From Apodemus sylvaticus (Eukaryota > Chordata > Mammalia > Rodentia > Muridae): DNA of 64,000 nucleotides. Below the pieces are notes generated by a model. That model was given only the letters and a program-made list of their open reading frames with translations. It made no database searches and was not told the origin of the DNA. The DNA is taken from NCBI RefSeq assembly GCF_947179515.1, contig NC_067481.1, positions 88,289,547 through 88,353,546 of the forward strand, in the 5' to 3' direction. A program made the translations under genes and the position numbers. Shown here piece after piece: positions 36,263 through 49,075 of this stretch; position 1 is the first letter of the stretch; the number at the start of each line of letters is the position of its first letter.

Positions 36263-36988
36263 TTGCTCTGTGTTGTAACAATGCAAACTGGAACACCTCC
36301 TTAAAGCATGAAGTTCAGGTGCATTCTTGCAGGCTTGACTCTTACAGAGAAGGAAACCCCAATGACTTCTTTAGAAGTCATTGATTTGGGTGACATGTGG
36401 CCTCCCTCCTGCTTACAGCACCCAGAGTAAGAAATGTTTCCATGTGGAACACAGAATAGCTGTATAAATATACCCTGAAAATCAGTTTAGCATTACAGTT
36501 AAGAAAAACTTATTTCACAGAGTTTTGAGATAAGTTGACAGAGGCTAGTTTGAAAGCCTAGCCTTACACATTTTGCTTCTCAGCTGGGCTCAGAAAATTG
36601 TTGCAACTGTAGTTGTAAGGAAAATACTACCTCAAGGCCCAATCATAAAAGCTTCTAGCAGACAGATGTCTGCAGTTATTTTGGATTGTGAATTCAGTTA
36701 GTTTTATAGGGACCTAATTCTGAGAAAAGCTCCCCCAGTCTATTTACACGGTCAGGATAAATTCACTGTGTTTTCTTTGTATTCCTAGTGTGACTTGCTA
36801 ATTATCCATTGACTGCTGGGATATCTCATGTAACTGATAGACAATTTAGACACTGTGCACATTCTTAATCTCTCTAGGATCCTCTTGGGAGAAATTTATT
36901 GATATAAAACCTTTGGTATTACATGTTGTGTTTAACATTTCAAGCCTCATTTACATCCATCGACTTTAGTGAGTTGAGAGAGAAGAGG
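36263..36988. other. Stretch without recognised gene
   Basis: Contains a 24-nt near-perfect hairpin at 36360-36383 (see findings). Otherwise nothing assigned. Confidence 0.4.

Positions 36989-37040
<52 letters not shown>
36989..37040. repeat. (AT)n(GA)n microsatellite
   Basis: About 27 bp of AT followed by about 24 bp of GA. Confidence 0.96.
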
Positions 37041-38429
37041 ACTATAGAGATATACTTAGTAGCCTAAAGATATATAACACAAAATAATTAAGACAACCTG
37101 CAGAAGAAATATGTAATCTTGATCACCATTGAGTACATTCAGTGTGGCAGCTGAGTTCCATTCTGGAATGTTTTGGGGTTTTGTTTTGTTTTGTTTTTTC
37201 TAGTTAAGTAAATAGTTAAAATAATGAGTGATTATGACAACAAGTGAGGCTCTACTAGTATATAAACTAGAATCAATACACATGTGGCATTTATATTGCA
37301 AGCTGATTACCCATGTACATATGCAACAAATCCTCCCCCAATCTAATATGATTGTGTAAAATTTTTGCCATTGTTTTTTGTTGTTTTCTGCAAATCACTA
37401 AAGACTTTAGCAATTTCCATGTGGGCTAGAACTAGGCAAACAGTTAAATAGTTACTGCACAAGGAAGGAAGGCTTACTAATCTCTAGTCGAAACACCTGG
37501 TAACCTACTATTGTAAGCATTTATCCAGTATTTGCCTGAGGCAGAAATAAATGAATAAATAAACTCTCACCAGTCATATTACATGAGTTAATGCATTATA
37601 GCATTATGTAAAGCAGCAAAGCGCATTCTTCTGGGGCTTTTTAAAAATCATTATTTGTGGCAGGCTAGAACATATCTGCCAGTTTCCCAGCTCCATTTTC
37701 CTCACTTAAGTTTCTGTCGGAGCCCTCACCAACACGGGGTGAGTTGGCCTTTGCTCTCAGAAGAATCCCTTTGAGAAAATTGCCTTCCTAATCCTCAAAG
37801 AGTTTTAAAATGGCATTACAAAGAGGATGGATATATTAAACACCTCAGCTGTCAATGAGCCGAATCAATAAGTGTGGGTACAGGGCTTACATTATGTCTA
37901 CTTACACAGGACTTGCAATATTTAGAAAGGAAAGCTTAGCTTTTGACAAGTTGTCCCCAGCTGTTTCAAGAAATAACACAGCTGTACATCCCCAACACAC
38001 CTGCCTTATCTTTTATGATTTTTAAAAAATATGGTATAAATTGATGACCAAAGGGGGCAAAGCCACTACCCAAAGTCTGATTCACAGAATGGGTTTGATT
38101 ACCATGTCTTATAAGGATTAAAGATAAGTTACCAAATAAAGTTAAAAACACAAATCTGTAGTTGGTTCATCTACCCTTTAAAGTTAGAAAGGAACAGTAA
38201 TTGATCAGTCGATGTGATATAGAGTATACATTGAAAAGTCACACTATAAAGAGAACTCCAACAGTGAATGTTTTCATCACTGGGCACAATCTAACAAAGA
38301 ATGGTTCAAAGTATGTTGTCCAAAGAGTTTTCATTATTTATAACCTGAAAGATATGTATTTCAACTGCATTTAATTAAAATGATGTATATTTGAATAATT
38401 TTAAAGATACTTGTCCAATTTATTATTCT
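37041..38429. other. Repeat-poor non-coding stretch
   Basis: No ORF of interest. 37560-37880 has several homeodomain-like ATTA cores plus a CAGCTGTCAATGAGC element and could be conserved non-coding DNA; inference only. Confidence 0.35.
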
Positions 38430-38700
38430 TTCACTTCTGTGTGTATATGTGTCTGTGTGTGTGTGTGTGTCTGTGTGTCTGTGTGTGTCTATGTGTCTTG
38501 ATATGTCTGCGTATGTCTGTATCTGTGTATAGTGGTCTACAGTGTGCCTGAGGAGACCAGTAAAGGAAGCAGATTCCCTTGGATCTGGAATTACAGGTAA
38601 TTGTATGCTGCACAGCATGGGTCCCTAGGAAAGGAATTCTGTCCTCTGGAAGAACTGTAAAGCACTCTCAATGCTAAGCCATCTCTCCTGCTCCATGCTC
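38430..38700 (-). mobile_element. B3-type SINE with expanded GT/CTGT head
   Basis: Reverse orientation. A GTGTCTGT-rich stretch (38438-38520) is followed by GCCTGAGGAGACCAGTAAAG, GGATCTGGAATTACAGGTAA, TCCTCTGGAAGAACTGTAAA and GCTAAGCCATCTCTCCTGCT, the last being the tRNA-like head of a B3/B2 SINE read in reverse. Confidence 0.82.
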
Positions 38701-39175
38701 CAATTTTTAAATATCTCTTTCCTTTTCTAATTCACAAATCCTGTAAAGAAGATTATGTGTGTCTGAGCCTAATATGAGAGTATGCTTCTAGGAATAAGCA
38801 CTGCCTAAAATAAAGAGAGTAGACAGTTCAACCCTCATTAGTTCTAGAATCATCTGCCATTTTCCTGCTAGTGAAAGCAATGGTCCTCCCTAATCTCACT
38901 CCTAACTTTCAGATAGGACACAGTAATACAGTAGTATAAATTGAAAGAGGACCATGTCCTCTTTGCTTTCTGACTCTGCACAACATGATCTCATACACCA
39001 TATCTCCTTTTAATACAATTGTTTAAACTGTTCATAATTTAAGTATTATATTTTTAATGTTACAACTGTTTGGATCTTAAATATCCTTCCAAAGAAACAC
39101 ATATGAAAGACCTAGTCCTCAGACTCTGGGAATATTAGGATTATAGGAGTGGAAATTTTAAGAGATGGGACCCCA
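38701..39175. other. Stretch without recognised gene
   Basis: Non-coding; nothing assigned. Confidence 0.4.
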
Positions 39176-39330
39176 AGCCAGGTGTGGTGGCACATACCTT
39201 TAATCCCATCACTTGGGAGGGAGAGAGAGGCAGATCTCTGAGTTCAAGGCCAGCCTGGTCAACAGAGCAAGTTCAAGAACATCTAGGGCCACACAGGGTA
39301 AACATGTCATGAAGAATTGAATTGAAATAG
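39176..39330 (+). mobile_element. B1 SINE
   Basis: GCCAGGTGTGGTGGCACATA (Pol III A-box region), then TTTAATCCCATCACTTGGGA, then GAGTTCAAGGCCAGCCTGGT (B-box region), then GGCCACACAGGGTAAAC. A purine-rich patch (39330-39412) follows. Confidence 0.92.
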
Positions 39331-39732
39331 AGAGAGGGAGAGAGTAAAGAGAGAAAGAGGAAAACAGAGGAGGCAAGAAGGGAAGAAAAGGGAAGGAGGA
39401 GAGACAGAGATGGAGTCCAGTGTTAGGACATTATTTCCTTTGGAAAATGTCGTCCAAAAGGATGTTGAGATCCTCTCATTTTGTTGTAGTTCTATGGTCC
39501 ATGGTCACTATGACATGAACACTGCTCCATCACACAGCCTTTGGTACAAAATGATGCAACCTGAAAGCAATAGACCATGGAGAGAAACTTCTATAACTTT
39601 GACCCAAAATTACCTCCCCGAATCATGAAGTCCTCTCAGCATTTTTTTTGTAATCAAGGAAAACTAACTCACAAGAATATATTCATATAAATGAAGTTAA
39701 TGAAGTACTTCCATGCCAATGTCATTAAAACT

Positions 39733-39770
39733 GATATAGTTGCGTATTATCGATATAGTTGCATATTATC
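39733..39770. repeat. Two-copy 19-bp tandem duplication
   Basis: GATATAGTTGCGTATTATC is followed directly by a copy with one change (GCG to GCA). Confidence 0.93.
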
Positions 39771-40167
39771 AAATGAATAGTAATACAAGCACACAGTAGA
39801 GGAAAACACAATATTCAAAGAGATGAAAGCACCAGGAAATGAACGGAAAGACTTCTGGTTCTCGTGGCACCTCTTTTTGACTTGACAGGTCCTCTTTTTT
39901 CTGTATCCCTGGTTGAAAATGTGTACTAAACAATAGTCCCAGCCACCAGAAAATTTATTACCATTTAGGTACAGAAAATCATTGAGTGAGAAAGTGCCAA
40001 GTTTCAGTTAAAACTACTGTTAAAAACCAAGTGTGCTGTGCATAAATAGCTTTTACAAAGATAAGCATGTTGCAAAGCAGGCACTTGTTTATTTAACAAA
40101 ACTTTTCCTGGGACTGCTCAGTGAGCCAGATGATCATGAGACCTTTATCCTTTGAATGGGATTTTGT

Positions 40168-40200
40168 AAAAAAAAAAAACAAAAAAACAAAAAAAAAATA
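40168..40200. repeat. A-rich run
   Basis: Adenines with three C interruptions; no SINE recognised upstream. Confidence 0.9.
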
Positions 40201-40434
40201 AACACAGGAAACAACAAATACTTAAAGATAGTGAGTGCTTAATTGCCAAGGAGCAAATAAAGAAAAGTAGGATAATGCCTGGGGCGGGGGTGGGGTTAGG
40301 GAGGAGGGGAAGAAGGATTTCAAGGTTCCAGAAAAAAGTTTTCCAGGTAAGTAGGAGGAGAGAAATGAGTATGCTGTTAGGTTACAGGAAGAGAGACATG
40401 CAACTGCTCTGTAGGGATCTAGGCAGAGTGACAC

Positions 40435-40510
40435 AGGTCAGATGATTAGAGGGGCTCCACAGGCTATATCAAGGTCAGATGATTAGCCAGGACTCCATGG
40501 GTTGTGGTCT
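40435..40510. repeat. Two-copy 37-bp imperfect tandem duplication
   Basis: AGGTCAGATGATTAG occurs at 40435 and 40472. The sequence after each (ggggctccacagg / ccaggactccatggg) is partly alike. Confidence 0.75.
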
Positions 40511-41607
40511 AGCAGGACCGCAAACATTTGAGTTTTATTCAAAGTACAAGAAGAAGTCTTTTGATGGTGCCACGATCAGATAGAATTCTTAAAATACTAT
40601 TGACTGTGTAGGAAGAGAGCAGAGGGGGCAGGGACCCAAGAGCCACCCCTCAGGTGAAGGTCAATGATGTTGTAAACTAGGGAAGCAGCCTGGGCTTTAG
40701 TGAAAGGGACTTGGAAATGAGTGACTTTAAGACATTTCTATTTCTGCGTGATTTTATTCTTGTGGGATGTAAGGATATCGAACATGTTGTTTAGAGTTTA
40801 AAAGTAAATTTCTGACTGATTATCTGGCCTGGCCAAAATGAAAGGCACACAATGGCATCTGAGTGTTTTCCTGGGCAGCGCTCGCCACCTCTACTTCACT
40901 ACTCAGGGTGTAATCAATAAACAGGACAGAGGCTATTCATTCCACCAGGATGGAATCCAACAAAATGGCTCTATTCAAACAGGTAATAGTCAGACTTCAT
41001 CCATTCCATCACATGATGTAGTGTGGCTACAGTCTCCAGTTACCCCCTGACTTTAGAGTCCCATAGTGATTAAATGCTCTGTGGGTGTAAGAATGAATAT
41101 GAAGCAGGGATCTTTCTAGTGGTGTCTAGCATGTCTCTTCAGTGAAGGGTGAGGCAGTATTTATGAATGCAGTTATGTATGCATTCTTAGAATTATGAAA
41201 TACAGTCTTCACTGACACTGGGTTAATTTGAAATCTATCCTCTAGATAGGCACAGGATCAAAGCAGCTTCCCCAATGATATGAATAGTTTCGTGAGTTTT
41301 GGTGGATGCCCACTAATGAGAATGAAACATTGCTGGGGAGATGGCTTAGATCTGTTGTCTTTGAGGATATCTTCTGCCTTCCCTCAGATTTGAATTCCTA
41401 AAGACACTGGCCACAAAGATGCCAGCAAGCACTTGTAAATAGTTAACATACATTAACTGGAATTGTGTATTTGAACACTGGCTGTTCTGGACTTATTTTA
41501 GAGCAATTAAATATGATTTATTCTCCATCATTTATTGACTTATTCATCCAGCAAATGATTATTGACTGCTTACTGCTTTATTATACAATGTGAAATGTAC
41601 AAAGAAG

Positions 41608-41850
41608 GCTAATTAATAACAATAATGGCTAGCATTTGTTGAGTAGACACTGAGCCAGCATTCAGTACTTCATATCATTCATCTCATGAAGTCATTAAAT
41701 ATACCTTATCATATAGCTGAAATTTATTTCAAGTTTATATTCATGAAAACTAAGGCACAAGGGAACTCCAAATCAAATTCAAGGATACCTAGACTTATGT
41801 AATATGGTAGTACCTGGTAGATCTGGATATTGAATTGGTACTCAAATTCA
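41608..41850 (-). mobile_element. MIR SINE (ancient, mammal-wide)
   Basis: Reads as reverse MIR: GGCTAGCATTTGTTGAGTAG, then ACTGAGCCAGCATTCAGTAC, TCATCTCATGAAGTCATTAA, GAAAACTAAGGCACAAGG, and finally TCTGGATATTGAATTGGTAC at the tRNA-like end. Nearly full length, diverged. Confidence 0.72.
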
Positions 41851-42019
41851 CAAGGACTTCCTACACAAACATTAAAACTTTCATCAAGGAAAGAGACGAG
41901 AAACATCTCATCCTCAAAACAGGCATGATACCATCTACACAGCCAATAATACTTTACAGCAAATTCAAGTCAAACACAGGATTAAAAATAATTGAAATAA
42001 AACATGACTTTCATCCAAA

Positions 42020-42190
42020 ATGCAATGGTTCTCAAACTTGGCTGCCGGTTGTCTCTGCCTAAGGCTTTCAAGGGGGAAACAATAAATCCTGAGGCCTTCT
42101 TTGTCCCAACCCTAGTGCCTGTCAGTTGGCCTGGCGTTTACTCAGACAGTTGGATTTTTACTGTACCCCCAACCCCGAATCATTTAAATG
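42020..42190 (+). mobile_element. MER5-like hAT-Charlie remnant
   Basis: AATGGTTCTCAAACTTGGCT at the start matches the terminal repeat of MER5-type elements. CCTGAGGCCTTCTTTGTCCC and a GGATTTTTACTGTACCCCC block follow in the expected order. Confidence 0.62.
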
Positions 42191-45100
42191 TTTAGCCAAG
42201 TTGAAAAGTACAGAGCTGGAAGGACTAAAGCAAAAGTTGGGATGGACAAAGACTCAGAATTTGTGAAGAATAAACAGTAGTCTTAAATGTCAGGGTGGGA
42301 GAAAGAGGTGAACATTCTATCCCTGCTGTTCAGATTGGGTCCTGTACCGTGCTGCTATTCCCTCAAATCTGTTAGGGAGGAAGAAGGTCCAGCTTGGACC
42401 TCTCCTTCAATAAATATCTACCTGCCTGGGAAACAGCAGAGCTTATCTGAGCCTGAAAAAGGATCCCAAAACTAGTAGGAAAAAAGGAAAACATAGCACT
42501 ACACCAGGCAAGAGAAACAGGACAGCCCGGCTCCCACTGTCTCCACTGTTAAAAGAAGGAGTTAGACTTGTGTTCTGCCGAAGGATGAATGTCTGCAAAC
42601 TTCCAGGTAGAAGTGATATGTGCTGCCATGGTAAAGGTAATAATCTGGGGACCATCTGCAGACGAGATTAGGAAAGAGAGGGGGCAGACGTGTGGCAGTT
42701 CTCGGAGGCTTCAGAGTGAATCCTTGCTCACAGATAGGCAGAGTGAAACTCAAGACTGGGGTTAGATTCAGTAGGCGAGTTCTTATCTTCAAAACATTTT
42801 TGTTTTACTTTCAGGAATCCTTATCTGCTGCAGCAGCCTGACTTTGGAGTCACATTATGTATCTGAATAGAGATATAGGCTACATTTTCTTCCCGAGTGG
42901 CAGGCGGTATACACAGAATGGCTTTTCTTATTTCATCTATAATATACTTTCTCCCAAGAATATTGGAAGACAGAGTAAAGGAACTAAAAGGGAATTCTAA
43001 TAGATCGAGGAAGATGTGTATGGTTATCTAGCAGCAGTATGATAGCTATCATGTCATAACTATTCCATGTCATCTTGGACAAAAGTATTATGTTTGATAA
43101 AATATTCTGGTGGAGAAAGATTATTTTTAATTCTTGAGAAATGATATCTTCCTGTGTTGTACCAAATAAACATGCATAATCCTAACTCTGTATTGAATAT
43201 AGATTTAAAATATACTGTACCCTAGAATTGTTTTGATAAGGGACACTAACCACCTCATTCTTATAAATGTGCTAGTTGTATAGAAATTTAGGTTGGCTAT
43301 GATGGGCACATGGATTAATCTAAGAGAATTATAACACAGGGTCTAGTACATTGTCTTTATTTAGTAGATTCAATAGTTAAGCAATAAGTGCAGAAACAAA
43401 CGCTATATGAGTGGAAGTTGTATTGTCAATAAAGTTTTGAAACTATGGAATTTGTGTAAGAGAAAAACACATGGAACTATAAGAATAGCAATCAATTCTT
43501 TTATCTAAACACAGTGGGAGAAACTGAATAAGCAAAACCACTGAAAAATATCTCTGAGGTCAGAAGTTACATAATAAGAAAGAGAACAGCTTCATAGAGT
43601 ACAGTGGGATGTACAGTCATAAGAAATACAGAAGAGAGGATTCTGAATTTTCCCCAAGGACCAGAGGAATGTCATTCTCCTAACTAATGTTCTGAAACAA
43701 AAACAATAAAACAAAATAAAACAAACAAAAAGACCTTTGAAAGAAGAGAAAAGACACGCCTTGCCAGTGAGTTCTTAAACTTAGAAAGAGGGAGGAGGGT
43801 GTCTAAGAGTAGGAACTGGGAGGGAACACTGCTGAGGCTCAAGTTTGCAACAGATAAGGTTAAAGTCCTACTGCACCTGTAGATGTGGATCTTTTAGTAA
43901 AGGCAAGGCCCTTTGGAAATATGGCGAAAAACAATACAATAAAATGTCTAGGTAGTTTGAAGAGCAATCAAAGAAATAAACACATGGTTACAACTTTGCT
44001 CGATAGGGATAGGAACACGGCTTTTAAGCAGATGGTTGGTCAAGAAGCAGAGGTCACTACTTCCTCTGTCCCACACTATCATGCAGGCCATCACATCAAT
44101 CTCTGCCGTTTTGTTATTGTTGTTGCTGTTTTTCTAATTTACTTATTATTTGTGTGTGTGTGTATGTGTGTGTGTGTGCGCGCGCGCGTGTGTTTTACTC
44201 TATGAGCATTGACATATAGAATAGGCCCTCCTCCGTAGAACTTGTCTTTCTTCTCCCTACCTTTTCTCTCCTTGAAATGTAGCTGGAAACATGTTGGCCC
44301 ATTTCCCTTCTGCCCCCCACCTCCCAGTGGCCATGCCTGTGCCCTGAACCATTTGAGCCCTCTTAAAGCTTTGGAACGCATTTGGAATTCAGTTGGGGGT
44401 TAGAATGGGGCAATTACATATCCTAATCTAAATCCCTTAATGGCTACTTTGTTTATGGCTTGCCTAGACTTTGCCTGTCTGGTCTTTCTCACAGAAAGCC
44501 CTCTCTCCGGTCTGCCCTAAGAATAGGTCTGTTCATATGGGGTGCTAAATGCTGCCTAAACCCAGCCACCCTGGGATGAAGGCCACTTCTCTATTTGCCT
44601 TAGAACCTGTTTCTTGGAGCTGGCTTTGCTTTCCATTTGGATTTCCAGGAGACTGAAGGCTCACAGCTTGGTCACTGATCACACTAATCCTCTCTGACAA
44701 TTATCTGGCACCTTTCCCTTTTTTGGCATCTATAAAGTATGCTGGGTGGGGGCGGGGTAGAGTTAGGCCTGGCAAGGAATCCGTACAAGCTTCTTAATTT
44801 CAGAGCTAAAATCCTTGTATCTTAAACATCGTTTTACCGTGGAAGGCATTCTTCTCTGGGTCACAATGACATAATCACAGAATACTTGCAAATGCTCTTG
44901 GAACCTGTGTGGTGGAGACTATCTCCTTTAGCAAAGAGAAGGTCAGAACAGTATAGTCTATTGGACACTCTTCTAACTGGCCTCCACACAGGTTTCTAGG
45001 CAGGGATTTAACTTGCCCTTAACCTTTTACTTCTTTGAGGATGTGTCTTGATTCCTACAAACTCCTCAAAGGATATAAGGTGGGAAAAGAGAAAAGAAGA

Positions 45101-46750
45101 TGGATAGTTGACTTCTAACCCACTCAATATCCAATATCTACACTTTGAGCTAGCAGGCAGTACACTGTAGCTCTTAGGGAGTAGAGTGTGTGAGAGTTAC
45201 AGCAAGGAAGAGTCCTAGGGCCTCTTGAAGACTCAAAAATGGTGAGGTATCTTCTCAACATGTTTGCTGCTCAGTCCCAGGCATGTGCAGCACAAAGATC
45301 AGTTTTGCTGCCATTTTCCCCTCAATCTCCTTGTACAGCCTGCATTACCAGGGACAGCTTGCTTCATGACACCACCATTTCTCCAGAAGCGGAAGTGGGT
45401 TAACTCAGGACTTTAAGCATCACTGCTACCCTAACCCTGATCCAGAAAGTGAGCAACCATTTCTCTGATGAGATAGACAGGACCATTAGGTGGCCATAGC
45501 CTGGGCTTCAAATCACCAGATCAGTGAAATCAGGGAGATGTGCTCAGGTTATATTTCTCTCTTGATTTTAGGGCTGCAGCATCTGTGTGCCTCTGCAAAG
45601 AGATTTGCTAATTATACTCACTTTAATGAGAACCCTGCAGCCAAAATGGCCAATAAATTATGCACCTCTGTCTTATGTCCCCCCTTTGTCCTTGTGCTAG
45701 ATACATGTTCTCAGTTCTCAGTTTTCTGAGATGCTAATCCATCCCAGAGCCTCAACACTCTCCATTTCACTGAGGTTTTAAGGTGTGTGATGGTAAAGGC
45801 CTGACATCACTTTTTGCTCCTTCCATAATTATTTCTAAATTAGATGGTATATTTGGAAATAGGTATATCCACAGGTACTTGAGAGGAAAAAAAGAATGGA
45901 GGGAACTGTGAGGATTGCCACATTATATGGACTATTTGTCTAGGTCTTGTTTTGATTTTTGTCTCTTTTAAGGAGAGGGAAGAAGTGATCCCATTCCTTA
46001 CCCATCACAAGGGCCATGGCTAATTCCCCCATAAAAAATAACAAGCTAGTAAGAGAAAAAAGCATTGTAAATGTGTCTCATCGTAGTTTTATATGACCAG
46101 GAATGTTTTGGAATGAATGTTTAAAACCAAAAATTAAATTTCTGCTTATGCTTAGAGTTGGTAAAGAGAGCAAAATTGATAGAACAGACAGAGTCTAACC
46201 CAACCATAGAATGATAACTGGGCAAAGCCACAGAGCTCTCCTGTTTAGTCTCTGTGGATTATTCCTTCCTACTGGGTGTAGGCTTGAAGCTTTCTGGAAT
46301 AAGGGTCTTAGGACCTCCTAATCTAAGATTGGTGGATCAGAATGTTCTTGTGGCCATCCAGCTCTTACAGAGGCAGTGTGAGATCAAAATAACTTGCTTT
46401 TTTGTTTTGTTCTGTTTTTTTGTTTTGTTTTTGTTTTTATGGCTTGCTTTAGAGGAAAGCTTCTAATTTCCGTAAGTCACCTTGTGGAAGAGGAATTCTG
46501 ACTTCTGGGACTCTCTACAGGGAAGAGTGGAGGAGGCAGGAGATTGGAGAGGTGTGGATGTTAGGAGAGATCTTGCTACTGCTTGCTCCTGAGGCCTCTG
46601 AGTGTCCGTCAGTGCAAAGTAGTCAGTTTCCATAGAGGTATACCCTGGGCTGTCAGTATTTGGGTCCTAACACTTCCCATGTATTTTAACAAATATAAAT
46701 CTGAGGGAGATTTGGAGTTGTATTGCCCCATTTTATAACCAGGTTGATTC
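42191..46750. other. Long stretch without recognised gene
   Basis: Only a GT/GC microsatellite (44151-44193) stands out. ORFs of 60-106 codons here have no recognisable domain. 45560-45680 has conserved-element texture. Earlier repeats may be too old to recognise by eye. Confidence 0.4.
44151..44193. repeat. (TG)n(CG)n alternating tract
   Basis: TG repeat passing into GCGCGCGCGCG, then TGTG. Alternating purine-pyrimidine. Confidence 0.95.
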
Positions 46751-46935
46751 AGGCTCAGTGGGATTTTTTTTTTCCCAGTTTTTCAAGACAGGGTTTCTCT
46801 GTATATCTCTGGCTGTCCTGGAACTCGCTCTTTAGACCAGGCTGGCCTCAAATGCAGAAATCTGCCTGCCTCTGCTGCCCAAGTGCTGGGATTAAAGGTT
46901 TGCACCACCACTGCCCAGCGTAGGCTCAGTGGGAT
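46751..46935 (-). mobile_element. B1 SINE with perfect 14-bp target-site duplication
   Basis: Reverse B1 (46765-46921): poly(T), AAGACAGGGTTTCTCTGTAT, GCTGTCCTGGAACTCGCTCT, CTGCCCAAGTGCTGGGATTA, and the CCACCACTGCCCAGC end. AGGCTCAGTGGGAT flanks it at 46751-46764 and 46922-46935. Well conserved, so a fairly recent insertion. Confidence 0.96.
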
Positions 46936-48924
46936 ATCAAGTGATAGGAAAAGATTCTACAGGTAATTGAAACCTAAGATGTTTCCCTCTTCATTCTATC
47001 AGAAAGCATCTTTAAAATACCAGATCAAGTGAGACTTCATTGAATAAAGACCACTTTTGGAAATGAACTTATCTTTGCCAAGTAGATTAGTTTTGCCAAC
47101 ATGAAAGATTGGTCACATTTATTTTCTCTTTATTATCTATTAGTATCTGTGTTACTTTTCTCATATATATTACCAAATATCTTGTAGTCAAAAGCAACTT
47201 AAAGAAGAGTTACTATTTTGACTGGCCATTTGAAGTTATGGTCCATTGAGGTTGCTGTGTCTTGGCGGCAGGGGCACTGCAAGATAGCCGGTAACATTGT
47301 GTATGCATCTTGGAAACAGAACAGCATGAATAGATGGCAGTGAGCTTGCTGGCTCCTTGATATTCAGTACAGGACATGTTCTGCCACATTCAGAGGAGGT
47401 GTTCAGTTAGCCATTTCTGCAAATGCTCTTTGACAAAAGCCCTGGAGTATGTCCACTACGTGGTTCCAAATTACATCATTATTCTTTGAAGATTCACCAT
47501 AACAGTGAGGGCTTCACATATTGTAGAGGGGTGGCATAGTCAGAACTCCTATCAGTAACAATAAACATCTTTGTTTCCTCCCTCTCCTCCCTCTCTCCCT
47601 TCCCCCTCTCTCCCTCCCTCTCCCTCTCATATTCTATTCTTCTTATTTGCCCTTTTTTTTCTTGCCTCAGTAGTAGACTCGCTTCTACTTTCTACTCTTC
47701 ATTCTTTCTTCCCTTTTCCCATTCATTAACTCTTTTCTTCCTCCCCACATAACAGTGGGGAGGAAGTGCTAAGTGTTGGAGTGTGCCTCATAAAAGCTAC
47801 CCATGGCTGGGATGACTGAATTCTCTTCTCTGATCTTCATGTTCTCCATTAGCAAATGCTTATCATAATAGTATCTTTTGCTGGAGAGAAAAAATATTGA
47901 TTAATATATGCAGAGTTCTAGAAAAAGACCCAGACTGTATGAAGCAATTAATAAAGTTGGTTATCACCATTCCTTAAACACACAGCTATCAATCCAGACT
48001 TTGTAAAAGATGTTCATAGTGCTTGCTAGGGCACAAACAGAATTGGGTTGGTAAATAAATGATATGGCACACCAGTCCTGTCATTTGCTTAGAGGATTGT
48101 ATTTCAAACATAACTCTAACTACATTGGTAGAGTTTTAGTTGAGGTTATTGTTGTTTTTTTCTTATTCCCTGCTCACTGTCATCCCAACTCCATTTCTAT
48201 TCCCTCAGCATCGTCCACACCATGCCTCTGTTAGGGTTCGTGGTTTGGTAAGCAATCCAAGAGAAAAACAAACCCAGTAATGTGGAAAAATGATGTGCAT
48301 GGAAAAAATAAAAAATTATGGAGCTCTCGTAAAATGTTTTTCATCTTGAAAGTGCTTTGAAAACATTAACTAATTAATTAATCAAAAAGAATTTCTACCA
48401 ATCAGTAAAAATGCTCTTTACAATGTATTAAAGCCTCTCGAAAGGTATTATTTATTCAGTGATGTGTTCTCTTTCGCTGAAGGGAATCAGTTTCTTTTTT
48501 TGGAGACATTTCAGATCTTGTAGAAACTCTGCTCACCCCTCACACTCTGTGCACCCAGCAAGCATGCACAAATGTGAACACACACCCACAAGCACAAATA
48601 AGCCTTTAGGATTGTGCCCATTGAGAGTAAGCACATCCAAATGTTGTTTAAGATTCTTGAAGCTACTTTTCTTACCTGCTTGTTTATTGACCCCATAACA
48701 AATTCATGACAACACCTTCCTGTTGTTCAAGTGTTAATGTCACCAACTGCCCATATCTACTGTGCTGTGAGAGTCACTCAAGCTGGTGTTTTATATCATA
48801 TTCTTAAAAAGTATGGCTACTCATAGAGCCTCCAGAACATTGGGCCTATTTTCTAACCTACAAAACATAACTTAATCTTCGTGTGACACATCAGGGGAGT
48901 AGTAACAGTACTCTTATGTGCATT
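46936..48924. other. Stretch without recognised gene
   Basis: Holds a CCCTCTC-rich pyrimidine tract (47576-47628). 47640-47755 resembles the old-L1 3' UTR wording of 9690-9900. No gene supported. Confidence 0.4.
47576..47628. repeat. (CCCTCT)n-like pyrimidine tract
   Basis: About 53 bp containing only C and T. Confidence 0.93.
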
Positions 48925-49075
48925 AATCCAGCAAATATTGACCACCCACCATTCCTGTATTTATACATTCTTATAGCACACATATTATTCAGTGCAAGGC
49001 TTTCTGTGAATCACAGTGATGGATTCAAGGATGATCTAGATGGAGTTATTGCAGTCAAGGAGACTCTGGTCCAGT
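48925..49075. repeat. Possible ancient L2/MIR-type repeat
   Basis: CCAGCAAATATTGACCACCC ... TTCAGTGCAAGGCTTTCTGT ... AGTCAAGGAGACTCTGGTCC keeps the order of a common mammalian fossil repeat (AAATATTTATTGAGC-type start). Family uncertain. Confidence 0.4.

Larger units (their letters stand above)
39413..41607. other. Stretch without recognised gene
   Basis: Contains a 19-bp tandem duplication (39733-39770), an A-rich run (40168-40200) and a 37-bp imperfect tandem duplication (40435-40510). A 41335-41440 patch faintly resembles a B3 head. No gene supported. Confidence 0.4.
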
